A stretch of DNA of 29,990 nucleotides from RGIG1681 sp045657465 (lineage in GTDB: Bacteria > Bacillota > Clostridia > Christensenellales > UBA1242): assembly GCA_045657465.1 (NCBI GenBank), contig JAZOTD010000015.1, forward strand, positions 1-29,990, in the 5' to 3' direction. A model generated the notes under the pieces. It worked only from the letters and a program-made list of their open reading frames with translations, was not told the DNA's origin and made no database searches. Positions 7,439 to 14,431 of the stretch are shown in pieces. Each line of letters begins with the position of its first letter. Position 1 is the stretch's first letter. The position numbers and the translations under genes are program-made.

Positions 7439-7924
7439 ATGGATATTGTTCAAATTATAGATGAACTAGAACACGAGTTTGCAAACTCCAAAAACTTTTT
7501 ATGGAGCAAGAAAACACTCGTAAATATGGATAGATGTGCTTCACTTATTGCAGAGCTTAAGGCAAATTTGCCAGCAGCAATTCAAGAAGCAAGTTATGTT
7601 TTGTCTAAAAAAGAACAAATTTTAAACAATGCAACAGCAGAAGCAAAGCACACAGTTGCAGAAGCTGAATTTAGAGCAGAACATTTGGTGTCAAGTTCAG
7701 AGATTTTTAGAAAGAGTGAACAAACTGCAAAAGAACTTTTGGACAAAACAAACAAGAAATGCGAACAGCTTTATTTGATAACAAAAGAAAATATTGACAA
7801 AATGCTTAGATCAGTTGAAATGTATTTAGACCAAAACCTAGCAGTTGTTAAAAGAAATCGTGACGAACTTGAAAATGCAATCAACAACATAAAAGTTACA
7901 TCACTTCAAGATGATGACGAGTAA
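7439..7924 (+). CDS. Coiled-coil protein of the kind found beside rsmD in Clostridia
   Basis: This 161-residue protein is almost wholly helical, with heptad-like, Ala/Glu/Lys-rich sequence from about residue 55 to 150, and no membrane segment. The opening MDIVQIIDELEHE, the Leu-Pro segment NLPAAIQEASYVLSKKEQIL and the long helix resemble, from memory, a clostridial coiled-coil family encoded beside rsmD. Members are often loosely labelled ATPase or ATP synthase B-like. There is no Walker motif, so such a name is not justified. It starts 3 bases after rsmD with AAAGGA upstream and is likely the last gene of alr-rsmD. Its last 24 bases overlap the convergent end of ylbJ. Function unknown. Confidence 0.8.
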   Translation: MDIVQIIDELEHEFANSKNFLWSKKTLVNMDRCASLIAELKANLPAAIQEASYVLSKKEQILNNATAEAKHTVAEAEFRAEHLVSSSEIFRKSEQTAKELLDKTNKKCEQLYLITKENIDKMLRSVEMYLDQNLAVVKRNRDELENAINNIKVTSLQDDDE

Positions 7925-8932
7925 TAGACATAAAAACATTGAAAGAATCATATGCACACACTTTGAAAGAATAAAAGTGTGTGTTTTTATTTTTGCAGTT
8001 TTCAAAAAAGACATCATTTGAAGATTTATGGATATGCCTGAAAATGATATAATTCCAGAGCAAAGGGCGATTGATGTTGGAGATATTGCTTTTGAAAGTT
8101 CTTTTGCGCCACGAGTTACTTCTAATATGCCATAAAGTGAACCCTTTATAGTTGAGTGGTTAATTTTAAAGGGTTTTAAAATTTTGCATAGAATGTTTGA
8201 AAGTGATGAAATAACATTAAAACTATCTAAAAGTTCAGTGATGAGATAAAACATTGTTATGTATGCACCCACAACAAAAAGTGAATTTATTGTTTGTGTG
8301 ATGCTGATATTTAAAATGTTTGTGGCTTTGTTTTGTTTTAATAACTTCACGTTGATATTTTTAGGTGTGTTTTGTGATTTGTTTTTTGTGAAAAGATTAT
8401 AAAAAACGCCCATTAAAACGCTTGAAATAATGTGTGAAAGATAAATGATTATGCCAATTTTAAAGCTTTTGAACATGACCGAACCAACAGTGCCTACCAC
8501 AAAAACAGGACCAGAAGTTGTGCAGAAAATTGACATTTTTTTCGCTTCAGTTTCTGAAATTAATTCTTTTTGATAAAGGTCTGCAATGATTTTTGCACCA
8601 ATTGGATAGCCTGATAAAATACTCATAAAAAAGGCATAAAATGAAATTCCTGAAGTGCCAAAAAGTGTTCTTGAAAGTTTGTCAAATTTGGGAGTTATTA
8701 GAAACAAATAGCCAATTTCTGTCATAAGCTTTGTTAAAATCATGAAGGGGAAAAGCCCGGGCAAAACTGAATAAAAAAAGAGTTTAAGTCCAGAAATTGT
8801 GCCAGTGTTAAATGTTTTTGGATTGGATATAATTAGAATCATCAACAAAAAAATGATGCTTGTCAAAAAAGCGTCGGAAAAAGTTCCACCTATAATTTTT
8901 TTTGTCTTGGACGATAATTTGTTTGTAGTCAT
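7901..8932 (-). CDS. ylbJ: YlbJ-type sporulation integral membrane protein
   Basis: This is a polytopic membrane protein of about 343 residues with roughly eight hydrophobic segments. Recognisable YlbJ/nucleoside-recognition (Gate) features are VLPGLFPFMI, ILSGYPIGAK, FCTTSGPVFVVGTVG and, near the end, CSGIISFSGISI. In Bacillus subtilis ylbJ is expressed in the mother cell and needed for full spore formation; its substrate is not settled. The start is uncertain. ATG 8932 gives a sensible N-terminus, but only AT-rich sequence lies upstream with no Shine-Dalgarno. It ends with TGA inside the last codons of the convergent coiled-coil gene. It is divergent from the PnuC-type gene with a gap of only 48 bases. 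Confidence 0.85.
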   Translation of the reverse strand: MTTNKLSSKTKKIIGGTFSDAFLTSIIFLLMILIISNPKTFNTGTISGLKLFFYSVLPGLFPFMILTKLMTEIGYLFLITPKFDKLSRTLFGTSGISFYAFFMSILSGYPIGAKIIADLYQKELISETEAKKMSIFCTTSGPVFVVGTVGSVMFKSFKIGIIIYLSHIISSVLMGVFYNLFTKNKSQNTPKNINVKLLKQNKATNILNISITQTINSLFVVGAYITMFYLITELLDSFNVISSLSNILCKILKPFKINHSTIKGSLYGILEVTRGAKELSKAISPTSIALCSGIISFSGISINLQMMSFLKTAKIKTHTFILSKCVHMILSMFLCLLLVIILK

Positions 8933-8952
8933 AATAAAATATATGTTAAAAT
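8923..8952 (+). promoter_or_regulatory. Candidate promoter for the PnuC-type gene
   Basis: TTGTAG at 8923-8928, an 18-base spacer and TAAAAT at 8947-8952. The -35 box lies at the edge of the divergent ylbJ start, so the two genes share a very compact control region. Confidence 0.45.
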
Positions 8953-8980
8953 GATAGTGTAAATTTAGGAGTGTAGAAAA

Positions 8981-9799
8981 ATGATTGGAGATAATAGGTT
9001 TTTTCAAGATTTTTTTGACGGACAAATCATCAAACCAGAAGGGTTGAAGTTTAAAATGTTTAAAGTTATGCTCACATCTCTTGCTTCTGTTTTGGCGTTG
9101 GTTTTGTTGTTTTGTGATGTAATAAATGTGGCAGGGCTGTTGCTTATTGAATTGGGCATTATTTGGAATGTTCATATGAAACTTAACAATTTTGTGTCAT
9201 ATTTGGTTAGCGTTTTGGTTGGGTTTTTATATTTCTATTTTGCGGCAACCTACAATTTGTTTGCAAATGCACTTGTTTATATTGCGTGCTATATGCCATT
9301 TCAATTGATTGCAATCACAAAAGATTATGGTGAAGGCAGTTTTGTTCAATTGAGAAAGAAAATTAATGATATGAACAGAATTTTGTTTTTCATTTTCTTC
9401 TTTGTTGTTTTGGCGTTCACATCAATCTTTGCATCTGCAGTTGGTGGAAGATTTGTGCTTATTGATGCATTTTCGGCAACATTGCTTGCATGTTCGGCGT
9501 TGCTTAGAAATGAAAGATATGCTGAATATTATTGGTTTAGATTTATTGCACTTGTGTTAAGTGTTGCATTGTGGGGCATGGTTATTGTTGAATATGGAAA
9601 CATTGAAGCAACTGCAGTTATTGTTATGTATGCTGTTTATATCATTCATGACATGGTGACATTGTGCATGCAAAAAACAACCTACGTAAATCAATATATG
9701 GTTGAAGTTGAAAAGACCAAAAAGATGGAAGATGAAAAACTTGTAAGTGAAAAACTTAAGGTTTATGAACAATCTAGAGTGGTCGAAACAAAAAATTAA
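8981..9799 (+). CDS. pnuC: PnuC-type nicotinamide riboside transporter
   Basis: This is a membrane protein of 272 residues with about seven hydrophobic helices. The pattern fits the PnuC family: a YFYFAATYNLFANALVY helix and CYMPFQLIAI (compare the family's YxxPMQ segment). The second half has an IDAFSATLLACSALLRNERYAE loop, followed by YYWFRFIALVLSVALW. PnuC proteins move nicotinamide riboside or related vitamins by facilitated diffusion coupled to phosphorylation inside the cell. Other PnuC relatives carry different vitamins (PnuT for thiamine), so the substrate is not certain. The last 40 residues are a charged helical tail. ATG 8981 follows AGGAG by 9 bases. A terminator follows at 9809. 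Confidence 0.75.
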   Translation: MIGDNRFFQDFFDGQIIKPEGLKFKMFKVMLTSLASVLALVLLFCDVINVAGLLLIELGIIWNVHMKLNNFVSYLVSVLVGFLYFYFAATYNLFANALVYIACYMPFQLIAITKDYGEGSFVQLRKKINDMNRILFFIFFFVVLAFTSIFASAVGGRFVLIDAFSATLLACSALLRNERYAEYYWFRFIALVLSVALWGMVIVEYGNIEATAVIVMYAVYIIHDMVTLCMQKTTYVNQYMVEVEKTKKMEDEKLVSEKLKVYEQSRVVETKN

Positions 9800-9808
9800 G
9801 ATTTGTTA

Positions 9809-9842
9809 AAAAAAAGAGTTAGAAAATTCTAACTCTTTTTTT
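9809..9842. terminator. Bidirectional terminator between pnuC and tetR-type genes
   Basis: GAGTTAGA (9816-9823) pairs with TCTAACTC (9828-9835) over an AAAT loop. An A run precedes it and a T run follows to 9842, so it can act for both convergent genes. Confidence 0.88.
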
Positions 9843-9873
9843 GTGGTTACATTTTTTAATTATAGGTTGTTTT

Positions 9874-10422
9874 TTATGTGATTGCTTCACGATTTGCATA
9901 TTCATCGATCAAAAGTTTTGCAAGTTCTTCAGGAGATTCTTTGCAATCTCTTTCAAGCCAAATTCGACACATTTCTTTGATTCCGGCGCCAAAGAAACTT
10001 GCGCGATAATATAAGCCAATTGTGTTTGATTTGTTTATATGCAGTTTGTTGCCTATGTTTTCAAGACATTCAATTTTGGTGTGAGATTCAGCAAAAGTTA
10101 TATAAGGAATATTTAAGAATGCTTTGTAGAAATGTTTGTTTTCTTTTACGAATGTAAACATTTCTATAATTGCATCATTTGTTTGGCGTTCGCCATAATT
10201 AAAGATGTTTGCTGTGCCTTTTGCAAACTTGCTTTCAATCTTGACGATAAGGTCGTTTATGTCGTCATAATGACAATAAAATGTGCTGCGATTAATGTTT
10301 GCTTGGTCGCAGATTTTGCTAATTGTGATTTCGTCATATTTATATTTTTCAAGCAATGCCAAAAAAGCAGTTTCGATTTTTTCACTGCTCATTTTATATC
10401 TAGAGTTGTTTTTTATGTTCAT
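9874..10422 (-). CDS. TetR/AcrR-family transcriptional repressor
   Basis: This 182-residue protein has a typical TetR N-terminal helix-turn-helix at about residues 32-51 (EITISKICDQANINRSTFYCHY) and an all-helical C-terminal ligand and dimer domain. The STFYCHY segment is the family's hallmark recognition helix end. ATG 10422 (complement) has AAGGAG upstream. It is divergent from the ABC operon beginning at 10585, which suggests it represses that operon and itself. Supporting this, an inverted repeat overlaps a possible -10 box of this gene, and a related repeat lies at the predicted transcript start of the operon. The inducing ligand is unknown. Confidence 0.9.
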   Translation of the reverse strand: MNIKNNSRYKMSSEKIETAFLALLEKYKYDEITISKICDQANINRSTFYCHYDDINDLIVKIESKFAKGTANIFNYGERQTNDAIIEMFTFVKENKHFYKAFLNIPYITFAESHTKIECLENIGNKLHINKSNTIGLYYRASFFGAGIKEMCRIWLERDCKESPEELAKLLIDEYANREAIT

Positions 10423-10444
10423 AAAAGGCTCCTTTTTATTAATC

Positions 10445-10457
10445 CAACATAGTGTTG
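10445..10457. promoter_or_regulatory. Candidate TetR operator at the repressor's own promoter
   Basis: CAACA-TAG-TGTTG is a perfect 5-bp inverted repeat 23 bases upstream of the TetR gene. On the minus strand it encloses TATGTT, a plausible -10 box with TTTAAA 16 bases upstream, so a bound repressor would block its own gene. Confidence 0.4.
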
Positions 10458-10487
10458 ATTTTTGTAGTTTAAAAAAAATTTAGTTTG

Positions 10488-10516
10488 TTGTAAGGTCAAA
10501 AATAAATTACTATAAT
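10488..10516 (+). promoter_or_regulatory. Promoter of the ABC transporter operon
   Basis: TTGTAA at 10488-10493, exactly 17 bases, then TATAAT at 10511-10516. The predicted transcript start is near 10523, giving a leader of about 60 bases. Confidence 0.7.
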
Positions 10517-10523
10517 TGTTATT

Positions 10524-10540
10524 AACAAGTCAAGTGTTGG
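10524..10540. promoter_or_regulatory. Candidate TetR operator at the operon transcript start
   Basis: The stretch reads AACA, seven bases, TGTTGG. It shares AGTGTTG with the repeat at 10445-10457 but has a longer spacer. It begins at the predicted first base of the ABC operon mRNA, where a repressor would block transcription. Confidence 0.35.
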
Positions 10541-10584
10541 AATAATATTTTGACTTAATTTAAAGAAAGAAGGAGATTATGATT

Positions 10585-10911
10585 ATGGAAGAAAAGAAAG
10601 AAAACTTTTTTAAGAAAGCTTTTAGAGAAATGGGAGAAAGTGCAAAAGCTCAACATGAAGTTGACAAAGCAAACTTTGCAGCAGCAAAAGCAGAAGCAAA
10701 AGCTAATTTTGAAGAAAATAGATTTACTAATTCTTTAGCTAGAGCAAAGGCACAAGCTAAGCAATCTTGGGATGATGCTCACATGAGCCCAGCAGAAAGA
10801 ACTGCAAAAACAAGAGAAGAACAAAAGAAACAAATTGAAGAAGCAAATGCAAGAATCGCAGAAGCAAATGCAAGATATGAAGCTGCAAAAGTTGAAAAGA
10901 AGAAAAAATAG
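10585..10911 (+). CDS. Small charged helical protein heading the ABC operon
   Basis: I do not recognise this 108-residue protein. It is nearly all helix-forming residues (Ala, Glu, Lys, Gln), with repeats of the type AxAEAxA and paired EANARIAEANARYEA near the end, and it finishes in five Lys. There is no signal peptide or membrane segment. The ribosome site AGGAG at 10571-10575 is 9 bases from ATG 10585 and only 3 from ATG 10579, so 10585 is preferred. It is the first gene after the operon promoter and 15 bases before the first ATPase gene, so it should be made with the transporter. It could be an accessory or scaffold for the transporter; that is inference only. Confidence 0.75.
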   Translation: MEEKKENFFKKAFREMGESAKAQHEVDKANFAAAKAEAKANFEENRFTNSLARAKAQAKQSWDDAHMSPAERTAKTREEQKKQIEEANARIAEANARYEAAKVEKKKK

Positions 10912-10926
10912 TCTTGGGGGATTATT

Positions 10927-11829
10927 ATGAACGCAATAGAAATAAAAAGACTAAAGAAATCGTTTCGTGGAATGTATGCGTTAAATGGTCTTAACATGAC
11001 TGTGCCTGTTGGTTCTATCTATGGATTTATTGGCGAGAATGGAAGTGGAAAGTCTACTACAGAAAAACTTATTTGCGGACATCTTGTTAAAGACAGTGGA
11101 ACTATTAAGCTGTTTGGCAAAGATTATACAGATGCCGGAACGAGAGTTAAGGTTGGAGCACTTATTGAAAATGCAGGTTGCTTTCCTGGGTCTAGCATTT
11201 ATATGAACCTAAAAATGCAATGTTTAAATTTGGGGTTTGAAAATGCTGACGAAGAAATTTCGAGAGTTCTCAAAATTGTTAGAATGGACGAGCACAGAGA
11301 ACTCAAGTTTAAAAAATGTTCTCTTGGCATGAAACAAAGAGTTGGCATTGCAATGGCTCTTCTTGGAAGTCCTGCACTTTTGATTTTAGACGAGCCAATA
11401 AATGGGCTTGACACTGATGGTATGAGAATTATGAGAGAAATTTTGGTGGACATCACTCAAAACTATAATTGCACGGTTTTGATTTCTTCTCATATTTTGG
11501 GCGAGCTTGAAAAGATTGCTACACACTATGGCATTATTCGTGGTGGCAAAATGGTTCAAGAGCTCACCGCAAAAGAAATGGAAGCAAGAGCAAGAGTGTT
11601 TGTGTCATTTAAGGTGGCAGAGCCAGCAAAAGCAGTGACATTGTTAAAGAAGAAATATGCAAATGTTCGTGAAGAACTTGAATATGTTCGTGTCTATGAC
11701 GAAGAAGATGTTGATGGCATTGTAAAATATCTTATTGATAACAAAATTGTTCCAAGTGAAATTAAGAAAAATAAAGTTGGTTTAGAAGAATATTATATCG
11801 AGCTTATGAGTCAAAAGGAGGGCAAGTAA
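10927..11829 (+). CDS. ABC transporter ATP-binding protein, first of two
   Basis: This 300-residue ATPase has Walker A GENGSGKST at 36-44, an ABC signature variant CSLGMKQR in place of LSGGQ, and Walker B LLILDEPINGLD with Glu 156. An H-loop lies in ISSHILGELEKIA. The GMKQR form and the short C-terminal accessory domain resemble the BcrA/NatA-like group, whose members export peptides or drugs or protect against peptide antibiotics. It is followed 1 base later by its permease gene. It is clearly homologous to the second ATPase (12662): the first 50 residues differ at about a dozen positions, mostly in the 8-18 segment. ATG 10927 has GGGGG upstream. The exported substrate is unknown. Confidence 0.93.
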   Translation: MNAIEIKRLKKSFRGMYALNGLNMTVPVGSIYGFIGENGSGKSTTEKLICGHLVKDSGTIKLFGKDYTDAGTRVKVGALIENAGCFPGSSIYMNLKMQCLNLGFENADEEISRVLKIVRMDEHRELKFKKCSLGMKQRVGIAMALLGSPALLILDEPINGLDTDGMRIMREILVDITQNYNCTVLISSHILGELEKIATHYGIIRGGKMVQELTAKEMEARARVFVSFKVAEPAKAVTLLKKKYANVREELEYVRVYDEEDVDGIVKYLIDNKIVPSEIKKNKVGLEEYYIELMSQKEGK

Positions 11830-11830
11830 T

Positions 11831-12652
11831 ATGGAAAAATCTAACAATTTGAAATTTGAAACCCCAAGTTTTGGCAAAAGAATAAAGGGTATGTTGTCGG
11901 TTGATTTTTATAGATTGTTCCACACTCCTTTGTTTTATATATTTATAGCAATTGCTGCGATTATTCCAGCGATGATTATTGGAACCACTGGAATGGAAGG
12001 TGGTGAAACTGCTGCGTTGTTTACTAATGTTTGGCAAGCGATTGCTGTTGAAAAACCACTCTATGTTATTGAAAATATTGGTCAATATGCAAATATGAAT
12101 ATGGTGTTTATATTTGGCGGAATAATGGTGTCTATTTTTATTGGACATGATTATAAAAGCGGTTACGTTAAACAATTGTTTACAACTCATGCAAAAAAAC
12201 AAGACTATATGATGAGCAAAACTCTTGTATGTGCATTTGCTATGGCGTGCATGTGCGGAACATATTTGTTTGGCACAATCCTTGCAGGGCTTTTTGTTGG
12301 ATTGTCTTTTTCAGTGAATTTTGGTTCACTTGTTTGTGCACTTCTTGGAAAAGTTATTATGAGTTTAGGTTGGGCAAGTCTTTATGTTTTCTTAAACGTT
12401 ATCTTTAGAAAGCATTTTTGGATTTCAATCGCATCATCATTTTTCTTTGGAACTGGCATTTTGATTATTGGGGCTGCTGCAATTTTGGGTAATTCAGGTG
12501 TGTTGAACATTTTCTTGTATGGCTCATCTGTTTATGCTTGTTTGTCTAGCAATATTGTGTCAGTGCTTATTTGTTTGTTATGTTCTGTTTGCTGGTCGGT
12601 AATCTATAACCTAATAGGAACTTATATTTTAAATAAGAGTGATGTGTATTAA
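11831..12652 (+). CDS. ABC-2-type permease subunit, first of two
   Basis: This 273-residue membrane protein has six hydrophobic segments in the usual ABC-2 layout. A cytoplasmic N-terminus precedes the first helix (LFYIFIAIAAIIPAMII). A long extracytoplasmic loop follows, then a helix before the conserved cytoplasmic FIGHDYKSGYVKQLFTTHAKKQDYMMSK segment, and four more helices. The GHDYKSGY motif is typical of permeases paired with BcrA-like ATPases. The gene begins 1 base after the preceding ATPase stop, and its ribosome site lies inside the end of that gene, so the pair is translationally coupled. Confidence 0.88.
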   Translation: MEKSNNLKFETPSFGKRIKGMLSVDFYRLFHTPLFYIFIAIAAIIPAMIIGTTGMEGGETAALFTNVWQAIAVEKPLYVIENIGQYANMNMVFIFGGIMVSIFIGHDYKSGYVKQLFTTHAKKQDYMMSKTLVCAFAMACMCGTYLFGTILAGLFVGLSFSVNFGSLVCALLGKVIMSLGWASLYVFLNVIFRKHFWISIASSFFFGTGILIIGAAAILGNSGVLNIFLYGSSVYACLSSNIVSVLICLLCSVCWSVIYNLIGTYILNKSDVY

Positions 12653-12661
12653 GGAGCGAGT

Positions 12662-13567
12662 ATGAATGCAATAGAAATTAGAAATTTAACAAAAAACTTT
12701 GGTGAAAAACAAGCACTCAGTGGTCTTAACATGACAGTTCCTATGGGTTCAATTTATGGATTTATTGGTGAGAACGGAAGCGGAAAATCTACAACTGAAA
12801 AGATTGTTTGTGGACTCATACATCCAACAAGCGGAAGTGTTAAGCTGTATGACAAAGAATATACCGACCCAGATGTTAGAGCTAGTGTTGGTGTGCTTAT
12901 TGAGTCTCCAGGATGCTTTCCGGGGCTGAGTGTTTGGAACAACCTTATGTTGCAAGCAACAAACCTTTCAATTAAAGATAAAGAAGATGCTGTTAGAAAG
13001 GTTTTGATTATGGTTAGAATGGAAGGTGCTGCAGGAAACAAATATAAAAACTGTTCACTTGGCATGAAACAAAGAATTGGCATTGCCATGGCGCTTTTAG
13101 GAAATCCAAAATTGCTAGTTTTAGATGAACCGATAAATGGGCTTGATGCTGACGGTATGAGAATCATGAGAGAAATTCTCACAGATATAGTGTCTACTGG
13201 TGCAACGGTGCTTATTTCGTCGCATATTTTAGGAGAACTTGAAAAGATTGCTACGCACTATGGCATTATTAGAAATGGAAGGATGATTGTTGAGATGACG
13301 GCTGAAGAGCTTGAAAACAATTGTCCAACATTTGTTTCAATTGCGACGAAAGATATGAAAAAGGCAAAAGAAGTGTTAAGCAAAAAATATTCTAGAGTTT
13401 TAGAAGATGAACAAAAAGAGAATCTTAGGGTTTATGATGCGACAACCCCAGAAGATGTGGTTAAGTTTTTATATGACAACGATGTTATTGTGAACGAACT
13501 AAAAACCGATAAGATTGGGCTTGAAGAATATTATATCAACCTTATGGAAAATGGGGAGGTGAAATAA
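12662..13567 (+). CDS. ABC transporter ATP-binding protein, second of two
   Basis: This 301-residue ATPase has Walker A GENGSGKST at 36-44, signature CSLGMKQRIG, and Walker B LLVLDEPINGLD. Both the nucleotide-binding part and the C-terminal accessory region align with the first ATPase of the operon, including the ending GLEEYYINLM versus GLEEYYIELM. This indicates an old tandem duplication of an ATPase-permease unit. All catalytic motifs are intact in both copies, so both should hydrolyse ATP. ATG 12662 follows AAGGAG by about 7 bases, and the permease gene starts 1 base after its stop. Confidence 0.93.
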   Translation: MNAIEIRNLTKNFGEKQALSGLNMTVPMGSIYGFIGENGSGKSTTEKIVCGLIHPTSGSVKLYDKEYTDPDVRASVGVLIESPGCFPGLSVWNNLMLQATNLSIKDKEDAVRKVLIMVRMEGAAGNKYKNCSLGMKQRIGIAMALLGNPKLLVLDEPINGLDADGMRIMREILTDIVSTGATVLISSHILGELEKIATHYGIIRNGRMIVEMTAEELENNCPTFVSIATKDMKKAKEVLSKKYSRVLEDEQKENLRVYDATTPEDVVKFLYDNDVIVNELKTDKIGLEEYYINLMENGEVK

Positions 13568-13568
13568 T

Positions 13569-14372
13569 ATGTCAGTAAAATTTGAAAAAAACACCTTTAA
13601 GAAAAGAATTAAGAGCATGCTTGGTGTTGATTTTAGAAGAATGTTTACTTCACCAATTTTTTACATAATGGTTGGTGCTGCACTTGTTATGCCAATACTT
13701 ATATTGGTTATGACATCGATGATGGATGGAACTGTTTCAGTTAACCCACAAACTGGAGAAGAAACAGTGATGGAGGGGTTTAAAAATGTCTGGCAGATTA
13801 TTGGTTCTGTCAGCGGTGGTGAGCAATCTATGAGCATGGACATCACTAGCATGTGTAACATAAACATGATGTTTTTCATCATTGCTGTGTTTGTATGCAT
13901 TTTTGTCGGTGATGATTTTAGAAGTGGATATGCAAAAAATTTGTTTACTGTTAGAAGCAAAAAAGATGATTATGTGATTTCAAAATCTATAACATGTTTT
14001 GTTGCTGGCGCTTGTATGATAATTGCATTTTTCATTGGTTCTATGCTTGGCGGGGCAATTTCAGGAATTTCTTTTGAACTTGAAGGGGCAAATGCATTTA
14101 ATATTGTTATGTGTATGCTTTCAAAAGTTTTGTTGGTTGGAATTTTCTCATCAATTTATGTTTTTGCAAGTGTGTTTGCAAAGCAGAAATTGTGGTTGTC
14201 ACTAATTATGTCTTTTGGCATTGGAATGTTGATGTTTATGATGATTCCAATCATCACTCCACTTAACAGCACAATCGTTCATGTTTTGTTATGTCTTGTT
14301 GGCAGTGGTTTGTTTAGTTTTGGAATTGGTTTTGGAAGCAAGGCTATTTTAGAAAAAACAAGTTTAATTTAA
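13569..14372 (+). CDS. ABC-2-type permease subunit, second of two
   Basis: This 267-residue membrane protein has the same layout as the permease at 11831: an opening FKKRIKSMLGVDFRRMF (compare FGKRIKGMLSVDFYRLF), one helix, a large outer loop with TMMDGTVS, and a helix ending at FVGDDFRSGYAKNLFTVRSKKDDYVISK, then four helices. The two permeases probably pair as a heterodimer with the two ATPases, but two separate homodimeric exporters are also possible. The start overlaps the ribosome-site region of the preceding ATPase, indicating coupled translation. No terminator separates it from the next gene. Confidence 0.88.
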   Translation: MSVKFEKNTFKKRIKSMLGVDFRRMFTSPIFYIMVGAALVMPILILVMTSMMDGTVSVNPQTGEETVMEGFKNVWQIIGSVSGGEQSMSMDITSMCNINMMFFIIAVFVCIFVGDDFRSGYAKNLFTVRSKKDDYVISKSITCFVAGACMIIAFFIGSMLGGAISGISFELEGANAFNIVMCMLSKVLLVGIFSSIYVFASVFAKQKLWLSLIMSFGIGMLMFMMIPIITPLNSTIVHVLLCLVGSGLFSFGIGFGSKAILEKTSLI

Positions 14373-14391
14373 AACTTGTGATTTTAATTAT

Positions 14392-14419
14392 TTGAGTTTG
14401 AGTGAAAAATATTTATAAT
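14392..14419 (+). promoter_or_regulatory. Possible internal promoter before the eight-helix protein gene
   Basis: TTGAGT at 14392-14397, a 16-base spacer and a perfect TATAAT at 14414-14419. The transcript would start only about 6 bases before ATG 14432, leaving almost no leader. Confidence 0.4.
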
Positions 14420-14431
14420 AAAAGAGCAGTT

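Noticed and set aside
7439..7924. Calling the coiled-coil protein an ATPase or ATP synthase B subunit.
   Set aside because: It has no Walker motif and no membrane helix; the resemblance is only helical composition.
7901..9175. Longer reading of ylbJ extending 81 codons into pnuC.
   Set aside because: The extension is low in family-like sequence and would run across the pnuC ribosome site and start, where the plus-strand protein is clearly real.
10927..14372. Very recent tandem duplication of the ABC pair.
   Set aside because: Third codon positions and many residues differ between copies, and the permeases are only moderately similar, so the duplication is old.
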